From Castanea sativa (taxonomy: Eukaryota; Streptophyta; Magnoliopsida; Fagales; Fagaceae), in assembly GCF_040712315.1 (NCBI RefSeq), contig NC_134024.1, positions 26,176,658 through 26,240,657 on the forward strand: a DNA stretch of 64,000 nt, read 5' to 3'. The notes beneath the pieces were generated by a model. The model saw only the letters and a list, made by a program, of their open reading frames with translations. It had not been told where the DNA came from and did no database searches. Positions 1 to 11,661 of this stretch are shown here, one piece after another (position 1 is the stretch's first letter; each line of letters opens with the position of its first letter). The translations under genes were made by a program, and so were the position numbers.

Positions 1-696
1 TACAAGTAAGTAGTTCACAATGGTGCCAAAGATGCCCACTTTTTACGTCTATGTCCGTGCCCGAGCTAGCAATTCCGTACCATCTTGTGGAGGAGGTGAG
101 TGTTTATCCGCAAGAGGCCAATATCTTATGTGATTCTCAAACCGGAATATTTAGTCAGTCTCTCACTACAGCTCCATATGTAATGGTCACTGAATTTCAC
201 ATGCATTTGACATTAAAATAGGACACACTGTTTCTCAAAAAAAGAATAGGACACACTATTATTTTATTACGTAGAAAAAAATAATAGGACTCTTTTATTG
301 ATAATTTTACGGATACTCCTATGCTTTGCATAACATTTTATAGTTTGAGCTAATGCAAGTTAGGTCTAAAATTTTTTTAAATTAACCAACTTACTCTTTA
401 ATCACACTGTGAGAGATGAGAAAATGACTAACATGTACAGTTTAGGATCCAAATTGAGTACAGGAATATCAAATAAAAATATTTATTTAATTCAACAATC
501 ATTATACCGTAGAACTATGGATTCTAAATAGAACAAAAATGTGTACTACTCTTAGCAACCCAAGTGTGTTGCCTTGATCTCAAGGGATTCATGTCCCTCC
601 CTCTTTTGTTTTAGGGTTTTGTTGAGTATCACACAATAGTTCTAAAGACCAACCACTAGCATGATATGTATTATTTATAAGACTTTAGTAAACACT
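1..696. other. Intergenic, no gene seen
   Basis: AT-rich DNA without a long open frame, RNA gene or recognisable repeat boundary. It ends in the 8-bp duplication (689-696) that flanks the hAT element. Confidence 0.6.
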
Positions 697-1436
697 CAGG
701 GCGGACCCATGTTAGGGCAGAGGGGGGCCATGCCCCCCCCCCCCCCCACCCCCATTTGGAAAAAAAATAGCACTATATACAAAAATTTCCCCTAAAAAAT
801 ATATTTTTGGCCCCCTTCCTTCAAAATCTTTACATTTTAACCCATGAAAACTAAAAAGAAAATTGCAACATCCTTTTGCCCATTGCATATTGATCCAAAA
901 ATATGAAGACTGTGGGAACTATGATCAAATGTATGCAGTAGATACTAATACTTGTTTGTAAGTCTATTTTCATGAATTATTAACTATTTTTAAAAAATAT
1001 TTTATTAACATTAATGTTGTTGTAGCTTGTGAGGTATGTTTGTTTGGTTTATTTTTTTGACTAAATTTTGAAACGATAGAGCTATATAATATGGAAATAA
1101 CGAAACTTTTATTTGAATTGTTGATGATGGGAAAATTATCTATAATATTTGATTTTTTTAAAGAGAAAAAATTACAAATAATTTGAAGCTGATAATGCAA
1201 CATTGCCTCTAATGTTGATGTCCCAATTCATGAAAATTTTCAAACAAAATTCCAAAAAATTACCAATGAATAAATTAGTATTCGGTCAAAATTGTGAAAA
1301 TATGAGATCATAATGTTAATGAATGTGATGAAATTCAACAAAGCTTGAGTAGATGTTAGTTTTGATTTTTATAAACTTTCTTGGGTTTATACTTTGCCCC
1401 CCCCCCCCCCAACTTTGAATTCTGGTTCCGTCCCTA
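697..1436. mobile_element. Non-autonomous hAT element, 740 bp
   Basis: The element starts CAGGGCGGACCC and ends GGTTCCGTCCCTA, so its terminal inverted repeats read CAGGGCGGACCC and TAGGGACGGAACC. An exact 8-bp duplication, TAAACACT, flanks it at 689-696 and 1437-1444. The CAGGG/TAGGG termini with 8-bp duplication are diagnostic of the hAT superfamily. Poly-C tracts lie inside both ends (about 731-747 and 1397-1410). The interior is AT-rich; the 77-codon minus-strand frame at 970-1203 shows no transposase motif I can name, so a mobilising transposase must come from elsewhere. Confidence 0.85.
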
Positions 1437-2274
1437 TAAACACTAGAGAGAAATTGGATGTATGATCCTTAGGGATTGTCTTCTTTAATCGTAGGATTGG
1501 TCAATACCTTTAAAAGACTATTTAATAGCTTTAAATTTCTCAATCATATTAAGAGAATATTTTGGACTGTTTCAAATTGCAATAATGTCCATCAAAACAT
1601 TACAAATTGACCCTTGAATATTAAAGAATTATATACGAGGTAACTTTACTTACAATTTTATATATTTGTCCTTTCACCACACTAGAATTTGATTAATATC
1701 ATTGTCAAGTCCTTAACTTATACATTTGAAGACTAGTTGGTGAAGAAGCTAAAGCTATGGTACTTACCACATACTTGTTGCGGTGAAGAAAACTTATAAG
1801 CAGTTCTTAGAGTTGGTTGGAGGTTCTAGTCATGAACATGGGTGCATCATTCATGGAAGCAGTTCATATGATTGCAGAGTCTAGACATGTTGGTGCAGTG
1901 AAAAGCTTTCTTTGTGTCTATGAGTTGGTAGAGTTTTGGAAAATGTTTTTCTTTACTAGTAAAATCTCTTTTATCATAGTTGATTTGTTTCTTTAGAGAA
2001 GGTTCTCCCCAAGTGGTTTTTACTTTGGAAAAATTGTTCCGATGGTTTTCCCTAGGCACCACAATTTTTATTATCTTTCCGCTGCTATTTATTTTGGTTG
2101 CACAATATATATTGGTTTATTCTCTTTGACCAAAGATTATTTATAATTAATATAAGTAATCACTTGGTAATAATATAATTGGTTAATTGGTATTTGTGGT
2201 GTCTAATTAAATTTCCTAAGCTTGGCAAAGTTGACTCCAGAAACTTTGTTTCCTTCTGTATGGAAGTTTGTAGT

Positions 2275-2745
2275 GACAACATTCTATAGTATCAATAGCT
2301 AACCGTTTGCTTATTCTGTGAATATCCATCCGCATGTAAATTGTATATATGCCTAGTTCAGACTTTAATTAAACAAAAGCAAAAAAGGACACATTTATGT
2401 TCATGTTTTCACACCCATCACTTACAGGGGATGATTATATTACAATCTATATAGAGTAATTTACAATTAAAATATTAAAAAAAATTGGTTCTAATTAATA
2501 CAAAGAAAATTGTTCCTTTTTATAAGGAAGAATATACTTTACAGTTATGACATTCCATAATATCAATAGCCAACCATTTTCCTATTAAAAAAAAAAAAAA
2601 AAAAGGCTAACCCTTTGTAAGATGGTATGACTATACTTCAGAATTTAATAATAAAAAAAAAAAAGACACACATGCCTGCTCATGTTTACACACCCACCCC
2701 TCACCGGGGATGACTATAATGCAATGGATTGAGATATATATAAAG
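2275..2745 (+). repeat. Diverged direct duplication (two copies of about 190 bp)
   Basis: The segment about 2275-2465 and the segment about 2545-2745 share an ordered series of motifs: a block around 'tatcaatagc.aacc', an A-rich stretch followed by 'gacaca', 'ctcatgttt.acaccc', and 'gggatgatTat' near the end. The second copy holds a poly-A insertion at 2587-2604. This is an old local duplication just downstream of the small minus-strand gene. Confidence 0.5.
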
Positions 2746-2789
2746 TATAAACAGTATATGTAGCAATCAGCTGATTGCTGTGGCGAAAG

Positions 2790-2978
2790 TTAGGGTTCTT
2801 CATGGTTGAAGACAAGCATACGAGCAATCCTTTGGGCTGTGATTTTAAGCCCATCGAAGATTCCATTGAAAATCTTGCGCTTTATGCTTCCTCTAGCAGG
2901 AGCAGCCATGCATTTGTTTTGCTTCACATCCTGCGTTTTTGATCCAAACCCTTTGCACTCAATCATTTTCTTCTCCAT
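2790..2978 (-). CDS. Small basic protein of unknown function (62 aa)
   Basis: An ATG-to-TAA frame of 62 codons on the minus strand. The product is basic with a central segment RGSIKRKIFNGIFDGLK that could form an amphipathic helix, and two cysteines (about residues 8 and 23). There is no signal peptide or membrane segment. A TATATATA box lies 80-90 bases upstream of the ATG (3057-3064), a normal distance for a plant promoter with a short leader, and this is the main reason to treat the frame as a gene. I recall short plant proteins with a similar RGS(I/L)KR-(K/R)IF core but cannot name a family or function. No introns are needed. Confidence 0.5.
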   Translation of the reverse strand: MEKKMIECKGFGSKTQDVKQNKCMAAPARGSIKRKIFNGIFDGLKITAQRIARMLVFNHEEP

Positions 2979-3056
2979 CTTCAGGTTTTTAGCTGGAATT
3001 TACAGGGAGGCTGATAAGAAAACTAAAGTTTTGGAGTTTGAGTGAAACTTTGTTTC

Positions 3057-3064
3057 TATATATA
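3057..3064 (-). promoter_or_regulatory. TATA box for the 62-codon gene
   Basis: TATATATA in a GC-containing context, about 80 bases before the minus-strand ATG at 2978. Transcription would start near 3025-3035, leaving a leader of about 50 bases. Confidence 0.4.
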
Positions 3065-3319
3065 GAAAGAAAGGAAGCAGCATATATAGGAAGAGAGTAT
3101 ATATGTTTTTGTACGTAAATTCCTTTGTTAAACTATATGGGGTGGAAGGTCCTAATGATGTAATTACGATTGTTATTTCTAATTATTCCCAGATTATTCT
3201 TACCTTATTCTAATCAAAATACTAATATAAAAAGACTCTTGTTTAACACTTTATTCGACATTAAACATTTTCTTTTTCTTTTTTTTGGGGAAAATGAACA
3301 TTTTTTAGAAACCTAACTT

Positions 3320-3473
3320 TTTTTAACACAAGATAGAATTTCTACTATAACCTAATCTAAGTGTATATGTGTGTGAAACTCCCTCCTGGAGACTTGAACC
3401 CCGGCCCTTGCCCCCCACACCCCACAAGCATTTATACTTGTAGAGTGACCACCGCACCAAGGGTGCGCGGTGG
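3320..3473 (-). mobile_element. tRNA-derived SINE with 17-bp target duplication
   Basis: Read on the minus strand, the element opens near an A-box-like GGTGCGGTGGTCAC (about 3448-3461), has a B-box GGTTCAAGTCTCC (3388-3400) and ends in an A-rich tail (the T run at 3319-3324 on plus). The 17-bp sequence TTTTAGAAACCTAACTT occurs on both sides, at 3303-3319 and 3474-3490. Pol III promoter boxes, poly-A end and long variable duplication define a SINE. A second member lies at about 50471-50626. Confidence 0.85.
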
Positions 3474-4423
3474 TTTTAGAAACCTAACTTATTTTCTTAT
3501 GTTTGGTAGATCTTATGTTTGGTAGAAAAAAATCATCTCTTAACTTTACTTATTTAGCTTTGCTTAAGATAGAATTGTTTTCCTAGTTTAACTTCACGTG
3601 AGATAGAGTTGTTTTTCAAAAAAATTTATCAAAAAACAACTTTATCTTATGTCATGTTAAATAAGAGAAGTTAAGAGATAGTTTTCTTTTGAACTATTTT
3701 TTTATACTACTAAACATAGGAAAATGTGAAAAACTATCTTTAAATAAAAAATTTTATTGAAGCAAATAAATATTTATCTTTGATCGATTGATATGCAATT
3801 ACACTAAAAATAACCTCATGAATTATAGTAAAAAACTCAACCTTAATCACTGTCTTCAAGCACTTGTCCACAGGATCCATAAAAATAAAAAAAATTGGAG
3901 ACCAAAATCATCCCTTCCGTGTGAACACCGGATAGAACATTCGCTGACCTGAGTCTACAGAATTTGCACATTACAAGTAGCATATTGGTAGACCATGCTT
4001 GTAGAGGGTGGGGGGTTTGAGTGAGTCAATTAAGATGATACGGTCATGTTCTCAAGAATCTTAAGTTATCCTTGCCTCAAATTCATGATTGACAAACCAT
4101 ATGACCTTTGAATTTTGATAGGTGACTCATATTGCAAGTGATGGAATGATGTAAAAAATTTCCCATCATCTACGCAAGTTCTCTGTATTAAAAATGAAGA
4201 TGATCACTCCAATTATCTGGCAGCAATTGAGACAAAAATTTTATAAATAAAAAAATAAAAAAAATTAGGCATTTCACTAAGGCGTTTACTTGCCACGCAT
4301 ATCCTAAGTGTCCAGTCAAAGACACTATTAGCAGGTCTTAATTTAAAGTACGAAAATTGCTTAGAACTTTTTTGTTCATTTCGGCCGGCAGGAGAAGATT
4401 AAAATATTAAAGCCATGCACATT

Positions 4424-6133
4424 TGATGGTAGAAGTAAAATAGAATGATGCACTTCATTTGTACTCAGTCGAAGACAAGGATAATGACTTAGAACTTTGA
4501 ATTCAATCTCCATGGACAGATACCCTTGCCTACAAAATAGACATCATCGCAAAACATGGAATATCTTTGCCTACAAGGCTACAACATAAATTTTTCCAGT
4601 GGTTTTCTTGTTTTCTTTACATTTTTGTTCTCTTCTTCTGTTTTGTTTTAATGCATTTATAACTAAGTTGGTCCCTTTATACATTCCATGTGTTCCTTAT
4701 CATTAAAAGTTGGCCTCTTCCACATTCCCTAGCTTTTCACGGCCTAGTCTACGAATCAAGTTTGTGCCCAACTCGGACTCAACTCAATCACTTCGAGTTC
4801 TCAGGAACGGCAATTGCCACCAACTGGGAAGAAGAGTTGGTTCTATCGAGTCAGGTCTTTTCAGGTATTTTTCGTTTTTCGATTGAAGTCAAAGAAGAGT
4901 AGCTCTGGCCGAAACTTGCTTGATCGAAATTCCACTGGATTTGGCAAGATCAAAGTGGATCTTGTGAAATATGACTCAAGAATGCTCATACTAATAGAGA
5001 ACAATAACTCTAGTGGGTTGGAGATTGGTTGGGTCAGTTGGAATCAGGTTTCATGGTACGACCTACTGGGAATGGTTTCTTAGGGTGGAGACCTGCCACC
5101 TACTATCATAGGCTTTGGGACGGCTGGTTTTGGGTCAGATGTAGTTGATTGGGGCAAGTGGGTCGGTTTCACGGTTTGGTTGAACAATCTTACCCAAAAT
5201 CATAGGAATTTGTTTATAGAATGTGCTTCTAGCCTCTCAATTTGAAGATTCATTCTATCCATGTGTGTGTATATATATATTTATTTATTTATTGAAGAAG
5301 GGATTCATTACATTTATATCTACACATACTATTTGAGATAACACTGAAACACATGCATATAAAGTCAATCATATATAGATTGACTCGCTAACATAAAGGG
5401 AATGTCTTAGCTTCAAAACGACAACAACAACAATAATAAAAGGAATCCCTTTATTTTTGTTGCAGGGGCAGACTTAATAAACCTCAACCAAACATTAATC
5501 TGGTCTAGTAACCGGGTTATATTATTCAATTAGTGAGTCAGTGGTTAAACTGCAAGATTAAATAAAAAATAAAAAATTTAATAAATATGAAAATTAGTTT
5601 GAGAAATTAAAAATAAATATGTAAGTTGAAAAGATAGGCGTACCTAAATTACTAATTAAATTAAAATTAGGTCTAAAAAATTAGCCATCTAATATAATTC
5701 AAACTCAAGATTTTACAAGTAACAATACTAGAAAGTATAAAATAAAACATGATTAAGTCTTTACAAAATAAAATCCTATTATATTATATGTCTTAAAATT
5801 CTAGGAAAACATATCTCAAATTCCAAGCTCAGGCACATTCTGTACATATTGCATATATATAACTAATATTAGATCTCAAACTCCAAGTTCAGGCACATTC
5901 TATACATATTGCATATATAATATTAATATTAGATGGTAGAGGTAAAACAATTTCCATAGAGAATGATGCATTTGATTTGGATTCAGCCGAAGACAATGAT
6001 AATTAATGACTTCGAACTTTGAATTCAAACACGCCCATCGCTCAAACCTCCGTTGACGTACAGCTGGCCTTGCCTAATCGAAAAACACGTAAAATCTGTC
6101 TACAACATAACTGGTCTTCATGTTTTCTTTACT
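4424..6133 (+). repeat. Two diverged direct copies of a ~200-bp block, 1.5 kb apart
   Basis: Copy A (about 4424-4621) and copy B (about 5932-6133) share in order 'gatggtaga.gtaaaa', 'gaatgatgca', 'cagtcgaagacaa.gataat', 'gaactttgaattcaa', 'ccttgcctaa', 'ctacaacataa' and 'tgttttctttac'. The shared order shows a segmental duplication; copy identity is perhaps 70-75% by eye. No reading frame is conserved. The 1.3 kb between them has no gene that I can support. Confidence 0.55.
5813..5932 (+). repeat. 60-bp tandem duplication
   Basis: Two head-to-tail 60-bp units start at 5813 and 5873, each beginning 'atctcaaa.tccaag' and containing 'caggcacattct.tacatattgcatatat'. A decayed third hint ('cacattctatacac...tattgcatat') is at 6236-6262. 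Confidence 0.75.
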
Positions 6134-6844
6134 ATTCAGGTCATTACTCGTTAGTTTAACTAGTAGATCACCTATCGAACAACATGGTTAAAATAAAAAA
6201 TTAATAAATTTGAAAATATAATCGATCTCCCAAGCCACATTCTATACACACACATATTGCATATCTCACTAGCTAGCTGCTCTATTCCTATAGATTATAA
6301 TAGGAGCTAAAACTAAAAACTCTATCTTTATTTGAAAAGTCTAGCATTAGTCTCGTTAGAAAACCATCTAATTTCGTTATACTCTAAATTAAAAAAAACA
6401 GAATTACAATGGACGTACAAAGTTAGGGTTTCAATTTCTCGATCAACTCTCAATCAACTAGGACTCAGAATTTTGAAGACCCCAGACCCTTTCCCAATTA
6501 TTTGATCAATTTTTTTTTTTCTTTTTTTTATCATCTATCTCTCAACACCCAAGAGCCAAAAATCCTCGTGCCAAATTTCATCATTTTTTTTTATTCCAAT
6601 CACAAGGTAAGCTCAAATCCTCATTATTTTCTTGAATTTCATGTCTAATTCATGCATTGTATGCACAAATATCAGGGTTTTATGTTCACGCATTTTATTG
6701 GGGTTTAGTTGGCTATTTCGAAGGGTTTTTGTTGGGCAATTGAGGGAATACAAAGGTAGTTTGTCCTACTATTTGTATTGTGTGTAAAATTTGAAGCTTA
6801 TATTGGCAATTGGTCAACTCACCCTCGCCTTCATTGACATTCAG

Positions 6845-6961
6845 AGCAAGTCTTCTAGGAATAAGCCATCTACTTCACATGTTACTGATAAGAAGGATAA
6901 GCTACATGCTGAGGAGAATGATGCATATGGTGCTGCTGAGTTTGATCTATTTCATATGTAA
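6845..6961 (+). pseudogene. Possible 3' coding exon or gene fragment (38 aa)
   Basis: After a good splice acceptor (ttgacattcag, ending 6844) a 38-codon frame runs to TAA at 6959-6961. It encodes a hydrophilic tail with SKSSRNKPSTSH, VTDKKDKLHAEEND and AYGAAEFDLF. Upstream, 6410-6604 looks like a plant 5' leader (pyrimidine-rich, 'ttagggtttcaatttctc') ending in an exon-intron junction CACAAG/gtaagc at 6606/6607. I see no ATG-containing exon between them and do not recognise the product. This may be a remnant of a small gene or a captured fragment. Confidence 0.25.
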
Positions 6962-7724
6962 ATCTTCAATTCTAATGGGGTTCGTGGTAACCCTTGGTGT
7001 CTTTTTTCTTTTAGATTCGTCCATTGGTTTTCACTTTATCAACAAATCACTCTAGCGTTATTTTCCTTACTATGCATTATTTTGTGTGCTAATTTGTCTA
7101 TTGTGGCTTGTTAACCAAAAATCAACGAATTTCATAATTAGTTAACTTAGGTACGTTTGATACAGTGTAACAGATTTTGTAATGACATAAGTATTACATA
7201 GGAATAAGTATTCAATAATTTGGTTAGGATTTTATTATAAAGAATATATAGTCATTCTTTAAGAAGTTACTCCTTATAAAAAGACTATAATTGTTATTTC
7301 TTAACTTACTTAATAATTTTAAAAAATAAAAACCCCAAAATGCCCAAGCTATTGTCTCTCTCCCTCTCTCTCAAATAACAACATTTTTTTTCCTCCGTAG
7401 CTTCGTTGATTCCCTATTGTAGACTTTGTAGTTGCCTCATTTGATTCTCTATTGTAGTTTTCATTGGCCTTGGGCAGGATGAGGTTTCTTTTCAAATTGA
7501 CTGGTTCTACCGGCACACGTTAATAGACAAGTTTTTATTTCTTTTAATTTTGACCTTCTAGATCTATAGCAATCTAGAATTCCCTGAGCTTAACTGTCTC
7601 TCTGGTGTGAAAATGAGCATGGATGCCATGTTCTTTTTATTTTTTTATAATCTTAGTTTAATATTTTAAAAGAAACTGTTACTTCTTTAGAACAATAATA
7701 CTAATTATATAATCTATTTTATTA

Positions 7725-9151
7725 GGTGAAAAACTCATTTTAGTCTCTATATTTTTACGCGATTCCCACTTTGGTCCCTAACTTTTCTTTCCACCGCTTT
7801 TAGTCCCTATCTTGGAAAACGCCCCTCGTTTTAGTCTCTGACGTTACATCAGAGACGGAACTTGCTGAGCTGGCAAACGGAAAAAATTGAAAATATTAAA
7901 ATAATACTTACTGTGGCCACGTGGCTTTCCACGTCAACCTCTAAATTAAAAAAAAAAAAAAAAAAGTAATTTATTAATTTTAACTGAATAAAAAATCAAA
8001 CCCAGGAACAACAAATTCAAACCCCCACACTCACTCACTCTGTATAAAAAAAAAAAAGTCTCACCCTCACTCTCATCGCCGGTTGAGGCTATCCACAGGA
8101 AACTGCCACCCAAAACACGCCGTTTCTCAGTCGAGCGGCGGTTCCACCTTTCTAAAACCTAATCCAAACCGATCTGATCGCCACCCCTTTCACCTCCGTC
8201 TAGATCTACGTTCGCCATGCTCAGGTCTACCTTCGCCATGCTCAATCTCCCTCCTCGCCGTGCTCAATCTCCCTCGCCATGCCTAGATCAGTCTTCGTAG
8301 TGCTCTGATCTACCTTGCCATGCCCTGATTTGTCTTTGTCGTGCCCTAATCTTTCTTCTCTGAGCCCCTATTTGTCTTTGCGTGATCGGTGATGGCGTGG
8401 GTCAGTGGGTTTTGGGGATGTGGGTCGGTGGGTTTCGTGGATGTGGCGGTTTCCGATGGTGAGTGCAGTGGTGGCTGGTCTGGTTCGACGGTGGTTTGGG
8501 TTTGATGGTGGGGTGCTGGCCCAACACTCTTGGTCTGAAAATCAAGCTCAGATCTGTTTGGTTTTGAGGGTGGATCCAAGGCACCATAATCTGGAGGTTG
8601 TATTTGTTTATGTGCTTGTTTATGTGTTTGTGGAGGTTTTAGATTCAAATTTCTGGGTTTGGGTGTGGGTTTGGCTGTGGTTGTTTTGATTGGGTGTGAT
8701 GTAGCTATGGGTATGGTGGATTTTCAGAGTGTTTTGGTGGTGTGGGGGTTTGAAATATGGGTTTGAATTTATTGTTGTTCTTGAATTTAATTTTTTGGTT
8801 TTAAATTTGTTGTTGTTCTTGAATCTGTTGTTCTTCTTGATGTTTTGTTGTTCTTGAATTTAATTTTTTGGTTTTTATTTCTTCTTTTAATTTTTTTATT
8901 CAATTAAAATTAATAAATTTTTTTTTTTAATTTAGAGGCTGACGTGGAACACCACGTGGCCACAGTAAGTAATATTTTAATATTTCCAATTTTTTCTGTT
9001 TGCCAGCTCAGCAAGTTTCGTCTCTGATGTAACGTTAGAGACTAAAACGAGAGGCGTTTTCTAGGATAGGGACTAAAAGCGGTGAAAAAAAAAGTTAGGG
9101 ACCAAAGTGAGAATCGCGTGAAAATGTAGGGACTAAAATGAGTTTTTTGCC
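7725..9151. mobile_element. Mutator-like element with ~270-bp terminal inverted repeats
   Basis: The ends are long inverted repeats: left about 7725-7999, right about 8884-9151, roughly 90% identical by eye. The termini read GGTGAAAAACTCATTTTAG and, on the opposite strand, GGCAAAAAACTCATTTTAG. AT-rich 9-bp flanks (attttatta left, tttatttta right) resemble an imperfect target duplication. Long TIRs plus a short GC-richer interior are typical of non-autonomous MULEs. The interior (8060-8760) is C-rich then G/T-rich and gives several overlapping open frames on both strands, but none is recognisable. A local 'ttgttgttcttgaatttaattttttgg' type repeat occurs at 8770-8875. Confidence 0.75.
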
Positions 9152-9193
9152 TTTATTTTAAATTCGCACGTAATAGAATTCTAAGCAATATTC

Positions 9194-9195
<2 letters not shown>

Positions 9196-9276
<81 letters not shown>
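9196..9276 (+). repeat. (AT)n(GT)n compound microsatellite
   Basis: About 28 bases of AT dinucleotides pass directly into about 52 bases of GT dinucleotides, just outside the right end of the Mutator-like element. Confidence 0.95.
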
Positions 9277-9279
<3 letters not shown>

Positions 9280-9573
9280 AAATGGTATGTATTTTAGGAA
9301 ATTTGAGTAAAGTTTTATGTCATTCCACGATTTATTGTGGGGGACCAAACTATATAGTAGAGATTTAGGATTCGATTTATGTAAACACCAAACAAATATA
9401 AATAATTATTTCATTTCAGCTTCATGTATTCTTGTAATATTTATTCCTATTACATTTTAATTATCATTACAATGTACCAAATATATCCTCAATACAATTT
9501 GCCAAATTCCCTAAAAACTTCTAAAGGAATTGGAACTCTAAAGTGTACTTTCATCTTTCATTTTTTTATATTA

Positions 9574-9777
9574 TGGATCGGTTTGGGATTCACTTATTTT
9601 GTTAAAACTGAAAACTTTTTTGTTGAAAGTACTACAGATAAAAGTAAAAGTTAGTTGAAATAATACAACGGGACTCATGAATAGTACCAAAAAGTGCAGT
9701 GAAAACCATGAACTGTAACAAAAATAAGCTGAATAGTAAAATAAGCTGGCTTTTTAATTTGAGGCCAAACGCACACT
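9574..9777. mobile_element. Degenerate MITE-like repeat
   Basis: Opens with 'atcggtttggga' and closes with 'ggccaaacgcaca', i.e. inverted GTTTGG/CCAAAC ends. The interior has repeated 'aatagta', 'agctgaa' and 'aaaataagct' motifs like other short elements in this window. No clean target duplication is visible. Confidence 0.4.
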
Positions 9778-10426
9778 ATATATTTGCAACTTTTTGAGTG
9801 TGTATATGTGTATTACCATAGGTAATGGGTATAGGATTTGGATAGGGTAGGTGCAATTCAACCCTCCCCATGCACAAATATCTTTACAATTTTTTCATTT
9901 TAACTCTAACTTTTTTACTCTTTTTTCTCTTTTTTTATTCAATGGCTAAGATTTAAAGTTACATTTTTTTAACTTTCAATCTCAATCTCAATCCTTGATA
10001 GCTATTGCATCAAGTGCAATAGCATTTGATCTCAATCTATGAGTAGATGTCAGTCCAAAGAATTTATTGTATATGTTACAAAACTTGAACCATTTTATGA
10101 ATATTGATGTTGGGGATATAATTTTTTCCACAACTTGTTAAGGTGGTAAATTGTAATTAAAACAACATTATCTTCGCATATTGATACCATTTTTATAGTT
10201 TTATTATACACCAATCACAATATATCACTTCAATCAATTGAACATGTCTTATAAAGAATGAGCAACAAGTCTTTGTGTTTTTTCCCCTAAAAGAAAATAA
10301 ATAGAGTTCAACACCTATATGCAATCCTAGAATACGTTCGAGCTTACATCAAAGTGTTTGTCTAAAAGCAATCTTGGGTTGTGATTCTTGTAAACAAGCA
10401 AAACTATTAAAGATGAGTGATATTAA

Positions 10427-10696
10427 GGGTACAGCTGAAAACTGAAAATTGAAAACTGAAAACACTGTAGCAAAATAATTTTTAAATAGGTGAATAGTGA
10501 CGCGGGTCCCATTTTTAATTTTAAAAAATCTGAAAAGTATATGAACAGTGCACCACTGTGCGGTTACTGTTCACGCACAGTGGTGAACAGTGCGCCTGTC
10601 CCCTGTTGGAAGATGTGCGCAGGGAAGAAGAAAAAAAAAAAAAAAAAGAGTCAAAAACGCGAACGCCAGACGCAGCCACCCTATCCAAACTCAGCC
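10427..10696. mobile_element. Tourist-like MITE, 270 bp, TAA target site
   Basis: TAA flanks both ends (10424-10426 and 10697-10699). The right end reads CTATCCAAACTCAGCC; the left end has GGGTACAG and is decayed. Inside is the block CACTGTAGCAAAATAATTTT (from about 10463) and palindromic ACTGTTCAC/GTGAACAGT motifs at 10548-10592. The same core recurs at 49496 (+) and 58862-58886 (-), so at least three members share it. A TAA duplication fits PIF/Harbinger-type MITEs. Confidence 0.65.
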
Positions 10697-11661
10697 TAAA
10701 TATACTATAAATTTTTTTTTTTGGTTAAAATATGTTATAAATTTTAGGGTCATGCTAACGAATGCCCTTAAAGTATTGGTTAAGAATCAATTTTAGGAAA
10801 GTTTTGATATTACTTTTATAGGAAATGAAAAAAACTGTCAAAACATTAATTTTTTTTTTCCCTTTTCCAATAAAAATTTTTTTTAAATAGATTATTAACC
10901 AATGCCCTAAGGGCATTCATTAGCATTTCCCTAAATTTTATTACATAGACATTGGAACTAATGTCATTTTTAAATACAAAACAAAAACGTCAAATTTGAA
11001 ATTTACATACTATGTTATTAATGTTGTCCTAATCACATTAATTGTTTGCTCAAAAAGAAAATCACACTTATTGTTGCATCACAATATGAGTTTTAGTAAA
11101 ATTAATAGTAGTTTTAGCATTTTCCGTAAAGAATTGAGCATGCTCATTCAATAAATGGACTGAGTAGCCTGAACATGGCTTGTAGTCAGATCCTAAGCTA
11201 ACTGATAGGCACAGACACTCCATGCTGTACCCATTGAAGTTCTTGGAGATAAAAAATTGAATTCTATTATGTCTTCTTCTCTCTCCTTTTTATTTCTGAG
11301 GCATATCAGAGAGAGGGGGGGGGGGGGTGGACACACAGAATGACATATAGAAGTGTACAACTAAGATACACATGAAAAGTTTGAAACAAAGAATGAGCCA
11401 TTTTCTGATTTACCAGATGAAAAAAGGTCTCAGTCACACAATAATAGTGAGTCAATATTTCCAATTGAACAAATGTGTTAATTGAAAAAGAATCAGGACC
11501 CCACATTTTTTATGCAACTTGAGGTTGGCCTTTAGTCTCCTCCCATTTGTTAAGGTTTTGCTAAGAATGGACCCTGCTATGCCTCAGGCACCTGAAATAA
11601 CAATCCTTGTGGCATGAAGAGCAGAGAACACTTCGAGATTAAGGTGCTTCTAAAGTGCACT

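Noticed and set aside
4690..5083. Two overlapping plus-strand open frames (70 and 89 codons)
   Set aside because: No motif, no splice or promoter support, and two competing frames in the same DNA.
8083..8689. Several open frames on both strands inside the Mutator-like element
   Set aside because: They lie in C-rich or G/T-rich low-complexity DNA that opens all frames; no captured gene could be recognised.
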